From Pirellulaceae bacterium (lineage in GTDB: Bacteria; Planctomycetota; Planctomycetia; Pirellulales; Pirellulaceae): DNA of 64,000 nucleotides. The notes under the pieces were generated by a model. The model saw nothing but the letters and a program-made list of their open reading frames with translations, was not told where the DNA came from and made no database searches. This document shows, piece by piece, positions 37,301-46,670 of the stretch. Numbering within the stretch: the stretch's first letter is position 1; each line of letters begins with the position of its first letter. The position numbers were made by a program, and so were the translations under genes. Location of the stretch: positions 1 through 64,000 of the forward strand of contig JADYZV010000047.1 of NCBI GenBank assembly GCA_020852965.1, given 5' to 3'.

Positions 37301-38351
37301 CGACCGGGATGCGATCAAGCGATACGGTCTTCATATTCGGAGTGTACAAGACGTGATTGAAGTCGCCATCGGTGGCCGCCGAATTACGACAACAGTTGAG
37401 GGACGCGAACGCTATCCGGTACGGGTCCGATACGCGCGAGAGCTTCGCGATGAAGCAGAATCGCTCGAACGCATTCTGGTTCCGACTCCCATGGGGCAGC
37501 AAATCCCCCTCGAGCAACTGGCGGAGATTCGCTATGTCCGTGGTCCACAGGTCATAAAGAGCGAGGACACTTTCTTGTTGGGATACGTTCTATTCGATAT
37601 GCGAGCTGGGAATGCCGAAGTCGATGTAGTCGAGGATGCACAGGCGTTTTTGCAGGAAAAGATCGACAGCGGCGAGTTGGTTCTTCCCGCCGGCGTGAGC
37701 TACACGTTTGCTGGTAACTATGAAAACCAGCTTCGATCGCAAAAGACGCTGATGGTCGTGTTGCCGCTCGCTTTGGGAATCATCTTTATGATTCTGTACT
37801 TCCAGTTCAAATCTGTCATCACAACCTCGCTGGTGTTCAGCGGTATAATGATCGCCTGGGCTGGCGGCTTTATCATGCTGTGGCTCTACGGGACAGATTG
37901 GTTTCTCAACTTCGATTTGTTCGGAACCAATATGCGAACCCTATTTCAAGTTCATACAATCAACCTCAGCGTGGCCGTGTGGGTTGGTTTCCTGGCCCTG
38001 TTCGGAATCGCCAGTGACGACGGAGTGGTGATTGCGTCCTATTTGGACGAAAGCTTTCGTAAAGATCGGATCGCCAACGCCAAACACGCCCGCGAAGCGA
38101 CGGTTACCGCTGGTATGCGCCGAGTTCGGCCCTGCTTAATGACTACCGCTACTACGCTGCTCGCGTTAATACCCGTACTAACCTCCACCGGACGCGGCAG
38201 TGACATCATGGTGCCAATGGCGATTCCAAGTTTTGGAGGCATGACAATTGAAATTCTTACCATGCTGGTAGTCCCTGTTCTCTATTGCTCCGTGATGGAA
38301 TGGAAACTCAAGCTGGGGATCGACGACCCAAGATTCTCGGAAAATGCCTAA
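34365..38351 (+). CDS. cusA: CusA/CzcA-family RND heavy-metal efflux pump, extended form
   Basis: 1328-residue inner-membrane proton-driven pump exporting metal ions, probably Cu(I)/Ag(I) given the CusB partner. First helix about 28-48, porter start NPVPVDAIPDIGENQQ, RND block GIAIAIGTMVDMGIILCENI (about 483-503) with the proton-relay Asp and Glu, and a second half with GIASDDGVVIASYLDE. It is about 280 residues longer than usual: one insertion before YDRTGVIYETLGTL, another of extra helices (about 590-690, WWVGAIVAALGIYKLLEA), and a charged one near 840-880. Similar long forms occur in planctomycetes as I recall. Met-rich SGMRAPMGMKIKG lies in the porter. Confidence 0.94.
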   Translation: MPNSENAADDIKLARKTILGGIIWFCLHNKLVMLLLVLAIVGWGVMVAPFDWQVGSLPRNPVPVDAIPDIGENQQIVFTEWMGRSPQDVEDQIGYPMTVALLGIPEVKTIRSYSMFGFSTIYIIFNEKAEFYWSRSRVLEKLNSLPAGTLPEGVQPTLGPDATALGQILWYTLEGQDPDGNPTGGWDLNELRTAQDWYVRYALASAEGVSEVSSIGGFIQEYQIDVDPDAMRAAKVSLADVFQSVRMSNVDVGARTIELNKAEYVIRGLGFIEQVEDIEKAVVRVADNVPITIKDVAKVSLGPALRRGALDKAGAEAVGGVTVVRYGFNPLEAIRNVKKKIEEVSPGLPSKVVIDYTKTTASQVDTYAANHGLKRITGANPSHDEWVQHLRTTVRAQWPNWITTSQIRIVPFYDRTGVIYETLGTLNTALSEEILVTIIVILVMVLHLRSSLLISALLPLAVLMCFIAMKTFGVDANIVALSGIAIAIGTMVDMGIILCENILKHLDEANPNEDRAHVIFRAANEVASAVLTAVSTTVVSFLPVFTMVAAEGKLFRPLAFTKTFALAASVIVALTIIPPAAHILMGQRMKVGAIRRYSMFALVAAGLMAMFMVSWWVGAIVAALGIYKLLEARIPANYRNYAPYAASGLAVIVVGFLLTDHWLPLGPEKGIVRNFLFVGLLIGGLLGFFTVFQRYLYEPLLRWCLAHKLIFLSLPTLILMLGGCSWLGFDRIFSFIPKVASSVGLSESSVRQSQPWVAASNAFPGIGKEFMPPLDEGSFLYMPTTMPHASIGEAMDVLQLQNRMLVSIPEVESVVGKIGRADSPLDPAPISMIETFISYKSEYKTDQNGNRLDFRYDEKSGEYARDENGDLIEDPSGRPFRQWRDKIKSPNDIWEEITKAADIPGTTSAPKLQPIAARIVMLQSGMRAPMGMKIKGPDLETIERVALQIEGLLKQVPTIQASAVIADRIVGKPYLEIDIDRDAIKRYGLHIRSVQDVIEVAIGGRRITTTVEGRERYPVRVRYARELRDEAESLERILVPTPMGQQIPLEQLAEIRYVRGPQVIKSEDTFLLGYVLFDMRAGNAEVDVVEDAQAFLQEKIDSGELVLPAGVSYTFAGNYENQLRSQKTLMVVLPLALGIIFMILYFQFKSVITTSLVFSGIMIAWAGGFIMLWLYGTDWFLNFDLFGTNMRTLFQVHTINLSVAVWVGFLALFGIASDDGVVIASYLDESFRKDRIANAKHAREATVTAGMRRVRPCLMTTATTLLALIPVLTSTGRGSDIMVPMAIPSFGGMTIEILTMLVVPVLYCSVMEWKLKLGIDDPRFSENA

Positions 38352-38394
38352 TCCAATACAGTAAATCCAACCAGTGACTTAACCAGGTCTGACA

Positions 38395-39507
38395 ATGAGA
38401 TTCATTTCGATCGTATCGCTAGTCGTGTTGTTGTCCTCGACGGTAGTTCCGCTACTGGCGAACGATCCTGTCTGTGTAGTGTCGTCCGAAAACGTGCCCG
38501 GTGCTCAACAGCCGCGAGTTGCCATAGACCCGGCTGGTCACATCTACGTCGCGTTTGGGGCGAACGAGGATATCTATGTTTGCAAATCCGTCGACCGGGG
38601 CCAGACGTACACCGTTCCCGTTAAGGTTGGACATGTTGGGAAACTCGCCTTAGGCATGCGACGTGGGCCGAGAATTGTTGCTGATAAAAACTTAATTGTC
38701 GTGACGGCGATTAGCCATGAGAGCGGAAATCTCATGGTTTGGCGATCCGACGACAGTGGTGAGACGTGGACCCACCCAACAAACATAAATGACCAACCGA
38801 AGGTCGCCCGCGAGGGGCTGCATGGAATGGCCATTGGGCCGGATGGATTAATCTTCTGCACTTGGTTGGACTTGCGGAATGAGCGAACTCAAATATATGG
38901 GGCGAGCTCCCAAGACGGCGGCAAGACTTGGACAGAAAATCGCCGCATCTATGCTTCACCATCAGGCACTGTTTGTGAATGCTGCCACCCGTCCGTTGCA
39001 ATTAATGATGATGGCGTCGTTTACGTACTATGGCGAAACGCATTGGATGGCAACCGCGACATGTTTCTGGCGAGGTCTGACGACTCAGGCCAAACGTTTG
39101 GTGGTGCGGAGAAACTCGGTATTGGCAGTTGGAAGCTGAATGCCTGCCCGATGGACGGTGGTGAGTTGACAGTCGCGACAGACGGTTCGCCGCTTACGGT
39201 GTGGCGTCGAAATCAACAGGTATTTGCTACCGATGTTGGTGGTCGCAGCCGCGAACGATTGCTTGGTTTAGGAGAACAACCCTCAATAGCAGCGAATGAG
39301 AATGGTCGCTATCTGGTGTGGGTCAGTCGGCGCGGAGGAGACTTAATGCTCTCTGCACCGGAGGCGAACACGCCAATTCGACTCTCCGAATCTGCAGCCG
39401 ACCCAGTGATCTCAGCTCCGAGGTCAATTGATGGGCCTGTTGTCCTCGTTTGGGAATCGGGGAAAAAGCCAGACACATCGATAATGGCCTCGGTTGTTAG
39501 CGACTAA
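38395..39507 (+). CDS. Secreted Asp-box (BNR/sialidase-fold) protein with CECCH motif
   Basis: 370 residues with a signal peptide (MRFISIVSLVVLLSSTVVPLLA) and a six-bladed propeller marked by Asp boxes: SVDRGQTY, SDDSGETW, SQDGGKTW, SDDSGQTF. The sialidase catalytic set is not evident. A CECCHPS motif and ACPMDGG offer Cys, His and Met ligands, suggesting a periplasmic metal-binding role. It starts 43 bases after cusA and is probably in the same operon. Calling it a sialidase would be an over-interpretation; copper handling is inferred from motif and context. Confidence 0.82.
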   Translation: MRFISIVSLVVLLSSTVVPLLANDPVCVVSSENVPGAQQPRVAIDPAGHIYVAFGANEDIYVCKSVDRGQTYTVPVKVGHVGKLALGMRRGPRIVADKNLIVVTAISHESGNLMVWRSDDSGETWTHPTNINDQPKVAREGLHGMAIGPDGLIFCTWLDLRNERTQIYGASSQDGGKTWTENRRIYASPSGTVCECCHPSVAINDDGVVYVLWRNALDGNRDMFLARSDDSGQTFGGAEKLGIGSWKLNACPMDGGELTVATDGSPLTVWRRNQQVFATDVGGRSRERLLGLGEQPSIAANENGRYLVWVSRRGGDLMLSAPEANTPIRLSESAADPVISAPRSIDGPVVLVWESGKKPDTSIMASVVSD

Positions 39508-39552
39508 ATGTCACAGCGATTGCGGTAGCACGACGTAAGAACGCGCGTTGTG

Positions 39553-39957
39553 TCAGTGCGTGTGTTGCGCAGATTCATCGTGTGACGAAGACTCGTGAGT
39601 CGCTGATTCACCGTCCGCAGGTAACAATTCAAAGGCCGTTGCGACGAATCGTTCGCCCGTGACTTTGCCCGTTACCTTGGCCTTCCGAACCGTATTGCAC
39701 ATTCCGCCTTCGCCGTGCGCATTGCCGTGATCGCCCATTTTTGAACCATCCACAAAATAGCTTTTTCCATCAATACGAATGGCCAAATCGCATCCGGTTC
39801 CTTCCATATCGAACTGGCATTCGCCACATGACGCTTCGACAACCTGCGCGACAAGTTGCACTGGATGGTTATCAGCTGCAGTGTCATTTGCAAGATCGGT
39901 CGAACGCTGACACCCAATCGACAACAATAATACGCATAACAAAGCTGTGAGTCTCAT
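39553..39957 (-). CDS. DUF6370-like lipoprotein with His-rich tail
   Basis: 134 residues with lipobox LLSIGC (Cys16). The domain has EASCGECQFDMEGTGCDLAIR, YFVDGSKMGDHGNAHG and GGMCNTVRKAKVTG, the pattern I associate with the DUF6370 family, with paired Cys and His that could bind metal. The tail (HESSSHDESAQHTH) is His-rich. Anchored in a membrane facing the periplasm. It converges on the cusBA operon with 45 bases between, in a cluster of metal-handling genes. Confidence 0.8.
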   Translation of the reverse strand: MRLTALLCVLLLSIGCQRSTDLANDTAADNHPVQLVAQVVEASCGECQFDMEGTGCDLAIRIDGKSYFVDGSKMGDHGNAHGEGGMCNTVRKAKVTGKVTGERFVATAFELLPADGESATHESSSHDESAQHTH

Positions 39958-40059
39958 AAGCGTGCCTTATTCACTTTCATTCCCGAGGGTTAGCAATTCA
40001 ATAGTTCCAAAATACCCAAGATTCACTTTACTGTTTTTGATCTGCGTGTCCATGGGCGC

Positions 40060-40145
40060 GGAGTCTGGGAGTCTGGGAGTGTTCAGGGTTGATTGTGGCT
40101 CGCGCCGTTCGCAGCTCCATCACTCCTTCACTCTTTCACTCCCAG
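40060..40145. repeat. GGGAGTCT repeat with reverse-oriented CACTCC repeat
   Basis: GGAGTCTGGGAGTCTGGGAGTG (three copies of an 8-base unit, 40060-40081) is followed 38 bases later by CACTCCTTCACTC-type sequence in opposite orientation (40120-40145), just past the 3' end of the HMA-MauE gene. Confidence 0.55.
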
Positions 40146-40157
40146 CTTCTTTTCGCG

Positions 40158-40895
40158 TTATACGAGGAGCATCGCCAAGGCCATTGCGAGCATCACGCTG
40201 TTTTCAATAATCGTGACGACAGACATGGGTAAGTTAAAGGCGGTTCCCAGGCAGGCGCATTGAATCGTCTGCTTCTTTCGCACTGCCGCGATGACGCCAA
40301 TCAATCCCACCGACATGATGACGGCGGTGAGGATGTTAGCAAACATCGGTAGCGTCCTGGTGACAAACAGCAATCCGAGCGACAATTCAACCCAAGGGTA
40401 GGCCAGCGCATAGGCCCTGGAGCGTCGGGCGACGATGTCGTAAGTTGCGAACGCGTCGGCAAACTTGGCGATGTTCAATAGTTTGAAGAACGCGAAGCCA
40501 AGAAAGAAGAAGCCCATAAAGTTGTTCATGAAGCGTGACAGCTCCCACGACGCATGACTCAGCTCGAACAGCGCCGAGGCGCCGATGACGTAACTGACGA
40601 CCAGAAACAAGGGCTTGTATGTCGAAAACTCAAACCGCGACTTGGCAGCTGGCTCTTCTTGGAGAATAGCTGAATTGGACGCCTCATTAATTTGAGTGGC
40701 AGTAAAGCCTGCTTGGCCAATGAGCGACGCGATCGCATCTGGCTGAGCGTTTTCGGCCAGCTCAAAGCGCAACAGCTTACGTGGATCTTGCAGATCCGCT
40801 TCCCAGCTCTTAATGTCTGCACTGTCGTCGAGATACGGTTTGACCTTGCTCAAGCATCCGCCACAGGTCATTGTCGTTGAAAAAGTTGCTTGCAT
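40158..40895 (-). CDS. HMA domain fused to MauE/DoxX-like membrane domain
   Basis: 245 residues. An N-terminal heavy-metal-associated domain has the metal motif TCGGC at 11-15 (MTCGGCLSKVKPYLDD). After a linker come five membrane helices in a MauE/DoxX-like arrangement (LFLVVSYVIGASALFEL, FMGFFFLGFAFFKLLNI, ...) with QCACLG before the last helix. It starts 21 bases after merR-type gene end with GGAG as ribosome binding site, so it is the regulated target of that MerR protein. A role in metal uptake, transfer or thiol chemistry is inferred; no MerT/MerP sequence similarity was seen directly. Confidence 0.82.
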   Translation of the reverse strand: MQATFSTTMTCGGCLSKVKPYLDDSADIKSWEADLQDPRKLLRFELAENAQPDAIASLIGQAGFTATQINEASNSAILQEEPAAKSRFEFSTYKPLFLVVSYVIGASALFELSHASWELSRFMNNFMGFFFLGFAFFKLLNIAKFADAFATYDIVARRSRAYALAYPWVELSLGLLFVTRTLPMFANILTAVIMSVGLIGVIAAVRKKQTIQCACLGTAFNLPMSVVTIIENSVMLAMALAMLLV

Positions 40896-40916
40896 GATTT
40901 TGCTCCAAGTTTTTGG

Positions 40917-41333
40917 TTAATGGCAATGGATCTGAGTATCAGTAATCGCTTCGATGATTGGACAGCCATGCAGTGGCCCTTTGCCGCTGCAATCGTCAAC
41001 CAGCTTGGACAACGTCGCTTCCATGTGACGCAAGTCTTCCAGCTTTTCACGAATTAGGAGTAGCTTCTTGGCAGCGAGCTCCTTGACGCTCTTGCGCGAG
41101 GCCGCCGATTGTTCTGAAAGGGCCAGCAGCTCCGCAACTTCTGAAAGTGTGAATCCAAGTTCCTGCGCCCGCTTGATGAAACGAATTCGATTCACTGCGG
41201 ATTCCGGGTACTCGCGAAACGATGTCTTTATTGGCGTGGGCTGAGCGATTAATCCACGTCGCTCATAGAAGCGGATCGTTTCCACGCCGACACCTGCAGC
41301 TTCGGCTACTTTTCCAATCGTGAATTTGGTCAT
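40917..41333 (-). CDS. MerR-family metal-responsive regulator
   Basis: 138 residues from ATG 41333, preceded by GGAGAC; the longer frame is rejected because it would include the promoter. Winged helix TIGKVAEAAGVGVETIRFYERRGL, a long dimerisation helix and a metal loop CSGKGPLHGCPII. Compared with Tn501 MerR from memory, the Cys117 and Cys126 pair is kept (nine residues apart) but the third mercury ligand Cys82 is Arg; an extra tail ends IHCH. It probably senses a thiophilic metal other than, or besides, Hg(II). The operator palindrome is in its own promoter, so it is autoregulated and controls the HMA-MauE gene. Confidence 0.93.
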   Translation of the reverse strand: MTKFTIGKVAEAAGVGVETIRFYERRGLIAQPTPIKTSFREYPESAVNRIRFIKRAQELGFTLSEVAELLALSEQSAASRKSVKELAAKKLLLIREKLEDLRHMEATLSKLVDDCSGKGPLHGCPIIEAITDTQIHCH

Positions 41334-41352
41334 GGCTGTCTCCTTACCCACT

Positions 41353-41384
41353 ATTATCGACTCCGTACCATGGTACGGAGTCAA
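41353..41384 (-). promoter_or_regulatory. MerR-type promoter with 20-bp spacer and perfect operator palindrome
   Basis: On the minus strand TTGACT (-35, 41379-41384) and GATAAT (-10, 41353-41358) are 20 bases apart, the long spacing typical of MerR activators. A 24-bp perfect palindrome (41359-41382, GACTCCGTACCATGGTACGGAGTC less four outer bases: core TCCGTAC-CATG-GTACGGA) fills it. The half-sites equal those of classical mer operators. Confidence 0.9.
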
Positions 41385-41632
41385 GGGGGACGTCGCATTT
41401 TGTGAAAAAAATCTGCGACACAGCGGCTCTCTTCGCGGCGAACCGCTCGATCGAACTGGTCTCGTCGCGAGGCAATTTGGCGATCCCATGCGTACATGGC
41501 TTCCGAATGAAAGCGTCAGTTGCATTTTTTTTGACAATTTGGACAGGTGTGCGCGAAGGGATCTTCGTGACATTGCATCCAACATTACGAAGGGCTTTAG
41601 AGAGTCGGGAGTGACTTGGAGAACTCACTGAG

Positions 41633-42459
41633 ATGGCAAGAAATCCAGTCCAGCGAGGGGGCATGCTGCATATGGATCGAACTGCAGAAAAATCAGAAGC
41701 TTCTCCAATGCGGCTCAAAATAGGTGTGATGGGAGGTGCGGGTGATTCCATCCCAGCAACCTATTTGGAGCGTGCGACGCTGCTTGGCGAAGAACTCGCC
41801 AAAGCGGACTGTATACTCGTTACCGGAGCTTGTCCGGGCCTGCCGCTCGCCGCGGCTCAGGGAGCTTGCAGCCATGGTGGCATGGTAATTGGTATATCGC
41901 CCGCCCTCAGCCTGGACGAACACGCTTATCACTACGGTTCGCCGACGCTGGCGCATCATGTGCTGATCTTTACTGGTAGCGGGCTAATGGGGCGAGAAGT
42001 CATCAACATTCGCAGCAGCGATATGGTTGTGATTGTCGGGGGCAGCAGTGGAACGCTAGGTGAGCTAGCGATTGCCTATGATGAGGGAAAGTTGATTGGC
42101 GTACTGACCGGAACCGGTGGTATTAGCGACATGGTCAAAAGCATTCTGGAAGCGTGCAACAAGGCGACTGGCGCGCGGGTGCTTTACAACGACGACCCAA
42201 AGAAACTCGTCAGGGAATTGCTAGAAGTGTACAAGACCGAACACTTCAGACATCCTTCCGTGTTTTGCCGAGAGAATCTCAATGAACCAATTAGGTCGGA
42301 CAACGAGGGACAGCTTGACGTTGTTTGTGGAATGATGGTTCCACGAGGTCAGGCGGCAGCTAGACGAAAACGCATTGATGGCGAGTTCGTGTTCTGCTCG
42401 CTAAGCTGCGCTGAGAAGTTCGATGGACATGCAACTCGATATCTGGAGTATCCCACGAG

Positions 42460-42463
<4 letters not shown>
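41633..42463 (+). CDS. LOG-family (TIGR00725-like) protein with C-terminal YHS-like domain
   Basis: 276 residues. Residues about 27-200 form a Rossmann-like LOG fold: [31 protein letters not shown] and [18 protein letters not shown], the nucleotide-binding loop. The C-terminal 45 residues ([26 protein letters not shown]) match a YHS metal-binding domain. LOG proteins hydrolyse or bind nucleotide derivatives; this one's ligand is unknown. Its stop overlaps the V-ATPase B start (ATGA), making it the first gene of that operon. ATG 41633 is chosen with GGAG about 12 bases upstream; ATG at 41666 is an alternative. Confidence 0.85.
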
Positions 42464-43782
<1,319 letters not shown>

Positions 43783-43785
43783 GCG

Positions 43786-44400
43786 ATGTCCCTCGCCCTG
43801 AACAAGACATCGCTAAAACAGCAACGAGATCAACTCGCGATGTATCAGCAATACTTGCCGTCATTGGACTTGAAACGGCAACAACTGCTCGTCGATCTAC
43901 AACATTCCAAGAACAAGCTCAAAAGCACAGAGCGGGAGATTTCCGACGTGCTCGATTCACAAGCCGGTTTGTTCTCACTGTTGGGAGCCAGCGATCAGAA
44001 TCTAACCGATCTCGTTCGTATCGAAGCAATGGTCGTCGATGAAGAGAACGTGCTTGGTGTGCGGCTACCGATGTTGGGTGAAATTCAGTTCTGCGTCAAA
44101 GAGTACTCGATGCTGGCCAAGCCTTTTTGGGTCGATTTCGTCGTTGAGTTATTGCAAAACGTGGCGACTCTTCACGCTCGCCGTGACATCGAACGGAAAC
44201 GTATGTCTCGGCTCAGCAACGCAGTGCGCCGAATCACGCAGCGAGTCAACCTTTTCGAGAAAGTGCTGATTCCACAGGCAGAGAATGACATTCAACGCAT
44301 CAAGATTCTTCTCGCCGATACCGAGCGAGCCGCCGTCGTTCGTTCCAAAATCGCCAAGGCGAAACAGAGTCGCGACAAACCCATGATGAGGGCGATGTAG
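43786..44400 (+). CDS. atpD: V/A-type ATPase subunit D (central stalk)
   Basis: 204 residues forming the rotor shaft coiled coil. Family blocks at both ends: LALNKTSLKQQRDQLAMYQQ and RRITQRVNLFEKVLIPQAEN, with DLKRQQLLVDLQ. The start ATG is 4 bases after the B stop, and its TAG stop is directly followed by the ATG of subunit I. Length matches the family. Together with B and A it completes the core head; no separate F subunit gene is seen in the operon. Confidence 0.95.
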   Translation: MSLALNKTSLKQQRDQLAMYQQYLPSLDLKRQQLLVDLQHSKNKLKSTEREISDVLDSQAGLFSLLGASDQNLTDLVRIEAMVVDEENVLGVRLPMLGEIQFCVKEYSMLAKPFWVDFVVELLQNVATLHARRDIERKRMSRLSNAVRRITQRVNLFEKVLIPQAENDIQRIKILLADTERAAVVRSKIAKAKQSRDKPMMRAM

Positions 44401-46197
44401 ATGGCAATCGTCCCCGTTGCCAAAGTGACGCTCTATGGCACAGCCGACCAGAAACACACCGTGCTCGATGGTCTACAGGCGTTGGGCTGTCTTCATCTAC
44501 TTGATTTGAATGAGAGCCATACCGACGTGCCACAACGGCAACCGTCTTCCTCGGACGCCGCGCAAGCTTTGAAGTACCTGCGAGCTTGTCCTACCCACCG
44601 TCGTGTGATGAAGGACGACACGGCTTTCCAGTTGGATGACGTGGTCGGTCGCGCCTTGTCCGTCCGGCAGCAGCGAGAGCAATTGCAAACTGAACGAGAT
44701 GAGTTGAAGCACGCGATAGCGTCACTGGTTCCTTGGGGTGATTTTGAGCTTCCACCCGAAGGCGAGCTTGGCGGACTACGCCTGTGGTTCTACGTGATCC
44801 CGCACTATCGGTTGGGTGCGTTGGCAACGTTGAGTGCCACATGGCACGTCGTCAGCAAAGATCAACGTTTCGCGTACGTTATTGTCTTAGGCGAAGAGGA
44901 GCCGAGCGAAATGCCGGTGCCACGTTCGCACTTGGATGATCGACCGCTGGGCCAGTTGAAGGATCGTCTGGAAGCGGTTGAATTCGAGCTGGAGGAACTG
45001 CATTGGGAGCGGGTTCGACTGACTCGGTGGATACACCTGCTATCGCGATCATTGACACTTGCTGACGATCGAGTCGCACGCGAGCAAGCTGCCGGGCGAG
45101 CCTTCGATGATCCCTCACTATTCGCCATTCAAGGCTGGGCTCCTCAGTCGCAACGCGAACAAATTGCAGCCTTCGCGAAAGCCCACTCGCTAGGACTGAC
45201 CGTTGAACTTCCAACATCGGATGATTCACCGCCCACGTTGTTGTCAAATCGTGGGCTTGCCGCAGGCGGTGAAAGCGCGGTCACGTTCTACACCACGCCC
45301 GCCTACGGTGCGTATGACCCGTCGGGCATTGTTTTTCTCTCGTTCAGCGTTTTCTTCGCGATGATCATGGCCGACGCTGGGTACGCGCTGGTGTTGGCAG
45401 TCGGTCTGCTGCTGTTCTGGCGACGCTTGGGCAGGTCGGAAAACATGCGGCGGATGCGAACATTGTTCGTCGCCACTGCGATTGCGTCCGTTGCTTATGG
45501 CATCGTAATTGGCAGCTACTTTGGCTTTTCACCGCCCGCCAGCTCGTTGCTCGGCAGACTGCATGTCATCGACGCCAAGAACGCGACCTTGATGATGCAG
45601 ATTTCCATTTCGATCGGAGTGATGCACCTCTCCATCGCGAATCTCGCGTTGGCGTGGAGCCGCCGTTGGTCGCCAATGATGCTGGCGTCGTTCGGCTGGG
45701 TCGCGGCGTTGTTTGGCGGCTTGGCCTTGGGACTGGGCAAAAACGGAACGCAACCGGAGCAGTCGCTAATTCAATATGGAAGCTGGACGCTCGGAGCAGG
45801 CATTGTTTTCGTTCTGTTTTTCGGTAGCGAACGACCATTGTCTACGTTCAGCCTTAAGGAGCACGCAAAGCGATTGATGGACGGTGTTGTCTCGCTCACG
45901 GGCTTCACTCGCGCTTTCGGTGACGTACTGAGTTACCTGCGGCTGTTCGCGCTCGGATTGGCCAGTGCACAACTGGCGGGGACGTTTAACGATCTTACGT
46001 ACAAGGCAAGCTGTTGCGTCGGCATTGGAAGTCTGTTGGCGGTGGTTGCTGTTGTTTTCGGGCATGGACTGAACTTCGTCTTGGCAATCATGAGCGGCGT
46101 CGTCCATGGATTGCGTCTGAACTGCATCGAGTTCTTCGGCTGGAGTCTTCCGGGTGAGGGATACGCATTTGAACCATTCAACAAGAAGGCAATATAG
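44401..46197 (+). CDS. atpI: V/A-type ATPase subunit I (a-subunit)
   Basis: 598-residue membrane stator and ion-channel subunit. The N-terminal half is soluble (VPVAKVTLYGTADQKHTVLD, coiled coil about 75-230); the C-terminal half has about seven to eight membrane helices, including SFSVFFAMIMADAGYALVLAVGLL, and the conserved FGDVLSYLRLFALGLASAQLA with the channel Arg (SYLRLF) and GHGLNFVLAIMSGVVHGLRL. It transfers ions between bulk phase and the K ring. Direct TAGATG junction with D and 3 bases before K. Confidence 0.95.
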   Translation: MAIVPVAKVTLYGTADQKHTVLDGLQALGCLHLLDLNESHTDVPQRQPSSSDAAQALKYLRACPTHRRVMKDDTAFQLDDVVGRALSVRQQREQLQTERDELKHAIASLVPWGDFELPPEGELGGLRLWFYVIPHYRLGALATLSATWHVVSKDQRFAYVIVLGEEEPSEMPVPRSHLDDRPLGQLKDRLEAVEFELEELHWERVRLTRWIHLLSRSLTLADDRVAREQAAGRAFDDPSLFAIQGWAPQSQREQIAAFAKAHSLGLTVELPTSDDSPPTLLSNRGLAAGGESAVTFYTTPAYGAYDPSGIVFLSFSVFFAMIMADAGYALVLAVGLLLFWRRLGRSENMRRMRTLFVATAIASVAYGIVIGSYFGFSPPASSLLGRLHVIDAKNATLMMQISISIGVMHLSIANLALAWSRRWSPMMLASFGWVAALFGGLALGLGKNGTQPEQSLIQYGSWTLGAGIVFVLFFGSERPLSTFSLKEHAKRLMDGVVSLTGFTRAFGDVLSYLRLFALGLASAQLAGTFNDLTYKASCCVGIGSLLAVVAVVFGHGLNFVLAIMSGVVHGLRLNCIEFFGWSLPGEGYAFEPFNKKAI

Positions 46198-46199
46198 AT

Positions 46200-46658
46200 A
46201 TGGAGAGTTTCATTCTTTTACTGGGTTGGGCCGGAGTCTTTTTGCCTACCGCCTTCGGAGCGATTGGCAGCATCATCGGCTGCGGACGCGCCGGGCAGGC
46301 AGCCTCGGGAGCGTTGCTGGATGTCGAAAGCGGCTATGGACGGCTGGTTGGTTCCTCCGCCTTACCCTCGTCGCAGACCATTTATGGGATCGTTGTGACA
46401 ATGCAGTTCAACCGCGCTGTTTCCTTGGACTCCGCGCCGGGATTGTTCTCCATCGGCCTGCTAGTCGGGCTGGCCCTGCTGTTCAGTGCCATCGTTCAGG
46501 GTTCCTGTTGCGCAGCGGCGATCAATACGACAAAGTCGAAGCCCGAAGTCTTTGGACTCGCGATCGCACCGGCTGCGATCGTGGAAGGATTCGCGGTCTT
46601 TGCATTCATCTTCGCTCTGATCGTCGGCGGAAGCATTCCCGGTGGCACCGCAGGCTAA
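46200..46658 (+). CDS. atpK: V/A-type ATPase subunit K (proteolipid ring) with sodium-site residues
   Basis: 152-residue four-helix ring subunit, two hairpins. The ion-binding Glu129 is in helix 4 (AIVEGFAVF). Compared with Enterococcus NtpK from memory, the other sodium ligands are also present: Leu55, Ser58 (Thr in NtpK), Gln59 in helix 2 (ALPSSQTIYG) and Gln100 in helix 3 (SAIVQGSCC). This predicts Na+ rather than H+ coupling. Start ATG 46200 lies 2 bases after the I stop; AAGGAG at its stop codon serves subunit E. Confidence 0.94.
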   Translation: MESFILLLGWAGVFLPTAFGAIGSIIGCGRAGQAASGALLDVESGYGRLVGSSALPSSQTIYGIVVTMQFNRAVSLDSAPGLFSIGLLVGLALLFSAIVQGSCCAAAINTTKSKPEVFGLAIAPAAIVEGFAVFAFIFALIVGGSIPGGTAG

Positions 46659-46670
46659 GGAGATAGCGAC

